Assembly: GCA_012932295.1 (NCBI GenBank)
Contig: JAAONU010000010.1
Span: forward strand, 22,814,977-22,878,976
Source of the DNA: Cyclina sinensis
Taxonomy: Eukaryota; Mollusca; Bivalvia; Venerida; Veneridae
Direction: 5' to 3'
Length of the DNA: 64,000 bases
The notes beneath the pieces were generated by a model. The model was not told the origin of the DNA. It did no database searches and was given only the letters and a program-made list of their open reading frames with translations. The first letter of the stretch is position 1, and each line of letters begins with the position of its first letter. The position numbers and the translations under genes are program-made. This document shows positions 60,181 to 64,000 of the stretch, piece by piece.

Positions 60181-62380
60181 TGCTCAGGTGAGCTTTTCTG
60201 ATCAGTCTTTCCGTCGTCCGTCCGTCAGTCCATCCGTCCATCCGTCCGTCCGTCATCAACTTTTCATTCTAATGATATCTCCTCTGAAACCAAAGGGCCA
60301 AATTAGATGAAACTTGCCTGGGATGTTCCTCGCATGAAGCTCTACCAAGATTGTTCAAATGGTTCTGGTCCATTGTATTTCTGGTTCACTGGAGCTAAAA
60401 TTAGATTTTAAAAGTTGGATCTTTAAAAATCTTCTCCGAAACTATAGGCCTGGAGCTTAGATATTTGGTATGAAGCATCATCTAGTGGACCTCAACCAAG
60501 TTTGTTCAAATTATGACCGTGGGGTCAAAACTGACCCACCCCAGGGGTGATTTTACATAGATTTATATAAGAAAAACATTAAAAAATCTTCTTGTCAGAA
60601 ATCACAAGGCCTAGAGTTTAGATATTTTGTGTGCAGCATTGTCCAGTGGACCTTTACCAAGTTTGTTCAAATCATGGTTCCTGGATCAAAAATGGCCCAG
60701 CCCCGGGGGTCACATGTTTTACATAGAGTTATATAAGAAAAACATTAAAAAATCTTCTTGTCAGAAACCACAAGGCCTAGAGTTTAGATATTTGGTTTGC
60801 TGCATTGTCCAGTGGACCTTTTCCAAGTTTGTTCAAATTATGGCTCCTGGGTCAAAAATGGCCCTGCCCCAGGGGTCACATGTTTTACATAGAGTTATAT
60901 ATGAAAAACTTTAAAAAAATCTTCTTGTCAGAAACCGCAAGGCCTAGAGTTAAGATATTTGGTGTGTAGCATTGTCCTGTAGACCTCTACTAAGTTTGTT
61001 CCAATCATAGCCACTGGGTCAAAATAGGCCCTGCACCGGGAGTCACTTTTTTACATAAAGTTAAATAGGAAAAAGTTTAAAAATTCTTTACATCAGAAAC
61101 CAAAATGCATAGAGCTAAGATATTTTGTATGTAGCATTGTCAAGAGGACCTCTACCAAGTTTGTTCAAATCATGGCCCCCTGGGTTAAAATTGGCCCCTC
61201 CGCCCCAGTGGTCACATGTTTTACATAGAGTTATATAGGACAAACTTTAAAAATCTTCTTTTCAGATACCACAAGGCCTAGAGTTTAGATATTTGGTTTG
61301 CAGCATTGTCTACTAGACCTCTACCAGTTTGTTTAAATCATAGCCGCTGGGTCAAAAAAGGCCCCGCCCGGGGGTCATTAAATTTTACACAAGGATTTAT
61401 ATAGGGAAAACTTTAAAAATCTGCTGCTCTGAAACACCAAGGGTTGTGTCTCCCCCGAACCCCACCCTTCTGATTGTTTTTGCCTTGTTCATCGGTGCTG
61501 TTTGTCTGTCTGTCTTTCACACTTTGTTCCCTTTCAATAACTTGAGTACCAGTTGACCAAAAGCCTTTAGACTTCACAGGGTTATTGCCCTTATTGAGTA
61601 CAAAAAATCCCTTTTGTATTTTGGGTCAAGGTCAGAGGGACCTCTAGAGTAAAAACCGTTTCCACTCAATAACACGATCACCATTTCACCCAGAGCCTCC
61701 AAACTTCATAGGATGATTGCTTTTACTAAAGAAAAGAATTATATTGTTTTTGGGGTCCATAGGTCAAAGATCAGGGTCACAGGGACCTGTAGAGTGAAAA
61801 CTATTTCTGCAGAGTAACTGTAGTACCATTACACCCAGAGCCTTCAAGCTTTATAGGATAATTGTATTAGAAGAACCCTATTGTTTTTAGGGTCCATAGG
61901 TCAAAGGTTAAGTTCACGGGGACCTGTAGAGTGAAAACTGTTTCTGCTCTGTAACTGGAGTACCATTTTACCCAGAGCCTTCAAACTTCATAGGTTAATT
62001 TTCTTTACTCAGTAGATAAACCCAATTATTTTTGGGGTCAGTAGTTCAAAAGTCAAGGTCACAGGGACCTGTAGAGTGAAAACTATTTCTTCTCAAGGAA
62101 CAAGAGTATCATAACACCCAGAACCTTCAAACTTTATAGGGTACTTATATTAGATGAACCCTATTGTTTTTGGGGTATGTAGGTCAAAGGTCAAAGTCAC
62201 TGGGACCTGCAGAGTAAAACTCTTTCTTCTAAAAGGTTTGAGTACCATTACACCCAGAGTCTTCAAACTTATTGCAAACTTGTTCAAACTTGCACTCATA
62301 AAAACCAATAACGATATTTGTAACATGAGCAGTGAGACTCAGGTGAGCGATTAAGGGCCATCATGGCCCTCTTGTTTTAC
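60181..62380 (+). repeat. bivalve dispersed repeat R2, same ends as R1
   Basis: Begins TGCTCAGGTGAGCTTTTCTG, then GTCCGTCC. It ends CTCAGGTGAGCGAT...AGGGCCATCATGGCCCT (62354-62370) CTTGTTTT. The interior has two tandem series: about 60270-61440 (unit ~130 bp with TTTACATAGAGTTATATAGG, CTTGTCAGAAACCACAAGGC) and about 61500-62330 (unit ~145 bp with AGGTCAAAGGTCAAGGTCAC, AGGGACCTGTAGAGTGAAAA). It is not coding. Confidence 0.88.
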
Positions 62381-62427
62381 AAACTCATTCTTTGCGGTTG
62401 GTTATTTTAAATTTTCTCTTTCTATAG

Positions 62428-62546
62428 GTGATGCAATAAACCTGATGCCAGAAGCCAGTTTGGATGTGTTTGTCTCCACTATAACCAATGCTGTTAATTC
62501 TGAACATTTGATGATCACACTGTCACCACCTACGTCGGACCACACG
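62428..62546 (+). CDS. LolA-like exon 11
   Basis: 119 nt, acceptor CTCTTTCTATAG, donor GTAACG. With exon 10's G it reads GDAINLMPEASLDVFVSTIT, then NAVNSEHLMITLSPP and ends in phase 0. The P-GD-IN-PE-SLD pattern is typical of the C-terminal part of this family. Confidence 0.8.
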
Positions 62547-63094
62547 GTAACGGCGAAAAACATATCATTTTTTTTTGTTCACTTCTAGTATTGAATCTGA
62601 ATTCTTTGACCATTATACATCAAGTTTCCGGCCTCGGTTTCATGTCTTCAAAGAAAAAAGGAGAAATGGTATGCTTAGACCTATTGTTTCCACCTGAAAA
62701 TTGATCTACTTAATGACCTACTTAAAAGACCAATCAGATTGGATCTACTTAATGTCCTACTTAATAGACCAATCAAATTTTTGGTGGAAAACGAGATATA
62801 ATGGCGAATGGACATAAACACTAATTTCAACGGTCACATTTCTTAAACTGCTTTTGAAAATGCTAAGTGGCAGTGTTTTTGCACTTGTAATTGGAGACTT
62901 TACACTCCTGTGATAATGGCTATTGTTCTACGTAAATGACCAGTGATAGGTTGTTGTTCTGAATAATTAAAAGCTTTTTTTTCTTCCTAACGGTTGAACC
63001 AACGCAGAATATATCATGTTTCAATGTTTAACAATAAAAATATTTCCCAGCCCATCATATAAGTGATTGTATTACTGATTTGTTATTATTTCAG

Positions 63095-63191
63095 TACAAA
63101 CTAATCACCAAGCCGAATTCACTAACGGAGCAGAATCAAACAGTGTACATTCCAGCTGATTCAAATGACTCTTTAAGTAAACCAAAAAAAC
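63095..63191 (+). CDS. LolA-like exon 12 (last one visible)
   Basis: 97 nt, acceptor TGTTATTATTTCAG, donor GTATGT. It reads YKLITKPNSLTEQNQTVYIP, then ADSNDSLSKPKK and leaves one base. The next acceptor-like site (near 63849) leads quickly to a stop and shows no membrane segment, so the true end is probably outside the window or decayed. Confidence 0.72.
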
Positions 63192-64000
63192 GTATGTATT
63201 TTAAGGACTCACTACTACATTTACAAAATATGTCTGGTGGTTTTAAAAATGTCAAAAGCATTTATTTAATTTTATCCTGCTGACTGCTAGTTTTGCATTT
63301 GTGACCAGTGCTGACCATCTGTGCAGCCTGATCATGATCTGCACTGTTCACTATTCAGTCAGTATAACAACTAATACTCCTGTAAATAGTAATTGGTATT
63401 GAACATATTGAATCATGGACAAGTTCAAGAAATTACTAATCACAAAAATTACTACCTGTTTGTTTTTGAAGAGTTTATATGTTAAGACTAACATGATTGG
63501 GAAACATCACTTTAATATCTGAATAGCCTAAATAGCACTTAAACAAAGAACAAACACACACACAAGGAAAATATTAAAACAGAACTTTTGAGATTTGCAG
63601 CCGCAATTTTTAAAGTTGATTTTCTGATCCCCTTTTAAAGAATTCTAAGTGCCGCGAGCAATTCGACCGGTTTCATGGTTTAGCAAAGGTAACTGGTGAA
63701 TATTTAGCACAATGATTTGTTTTAATTTTAGTTCTCCATTGCTTTATGAAACTGTGAGACTGAAACTTGTTTAACACTCTTACCAGTCTAACAGACACAT
63801 GTTATGTTTACATTTGTTTTATTGCTCTTACATATGTTCATGTTTCAGAGCCAGACTTTCTATAGACCTATGGTTGGCCATTGTTTGGCATAAAGACCAA
63901 TGGATACATGATGGCAACGATATACCAAGAGGATGAACATTTCTTTAACCTAAAACAAAGCTTCAATTATATGTTTTCTTGATGCATCCATCTTATTTAT

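Larger units (their letters stand above)
46247..63191 (+). pseudogene. LolA-like multidomain extracellular protein gene, 12 exons, disrupted
   Basis: Twelve short exons with GT/AG borders encode about 400 residues of repeated domains. The recurring pattern is an FFFFD or FFFDRGQYIY segment, then RGITCDLW or HGIKCDVW, then WYF, then a bulky Tyr/Phe-rich YDF segment ending TPVGVYC or SPCF. The last exons (FRITNLQVDYTDD, DAINLMPEASLDV, NSEHLMITLSPP) fit the C-terminal part of the same family. I recognise this as the metazoan LolA-like extracellular/membrane protein type; the name is moderately sure, function unknown. Defects: TGA at 46465-46467 where WYF is expected, a frameshift in exon 4, and a one-base phase mismatch between exons 8 and 9. 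The 5' start, signal peptide and C-terminal membrane segment are not seen. Either a pseudogene or assembly errors. Confidence 0.7.

Noticed and set aside
63848..64000. Final exon of the LolA-like gene
   Set aside because: An acceptor-like TGTTTCAG exists, but the fitting frame stops after about five codons and no membrane segment is visible.

Overview
This window looks like nuclear DNA of a metazoan, most likely a bivalve mollusc. It is AT-rich and intron-rich, with short exons between GT..AG signals, many tRNA-derived SINEs, tandem satellites and inverted-repeat transposons. It also has dispersed repeats with phrases typical of bivalve genomes, such as a palindromic AGGGCCATCATGGCCCT end and runs of GTCCGTCC. 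Nothing suggests a prokaryote: there are no operons, and most open frames are shadows of repeats. The taxon is an inference from these features.

Layout. 1-735 is a dispersed repeat and 2339-2435 a microsatellite. About 2747-8306 is a long decayed LINE (ORF1 plus endonuclease/reverse transcriptase ORF2), with a SINE inserted into its endonuclease region. From 22048 down to about 9809, on the minus strand, I assemble a five-exon gene with compatible splice phases: a DZIP3-type HEPN domain, a heptad-repeat coiled coil, then a CARD. The 9.3-kb intron before the CARD exons holds a 4.6-kb inverted-repeat element (12963-17548) and a dead Tc1/mariner copy (about 17698-18697). The region 22.1-46.2 kb is mainly gene-poor. 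It holds several tandem arrays, a TTAA-flanked 2-kb transposon, a TIR element inside a tRNA-like sequence, a small MITE, a fold-back element and SINEs, plus two or three weak exon candidates.

From 46247 to 63191, plus strand, twelve exons encode part of a large protein with repeated domains resembling metazoan LolA-like extracellular proteins. Nearly all splice phases agree. However, one exon has an in-frame TGA where Trp is expected, another has a frameshift, and one junction is out of phase, so this copy is probably a pseudogene or contains assembly errors. Its introns hold a 2.8-kb 17-bp satellite and two large dispersed repeats that share ends but not interiors.

The most interesting system is the predicted HEPN-coiled coil-CARD gene. 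It joins an RNase-type HEPN fold with an RNxxxH motif to a death-fold signalling domain. Exon joining is inferred from sequence only, and no transcript or database search was available.
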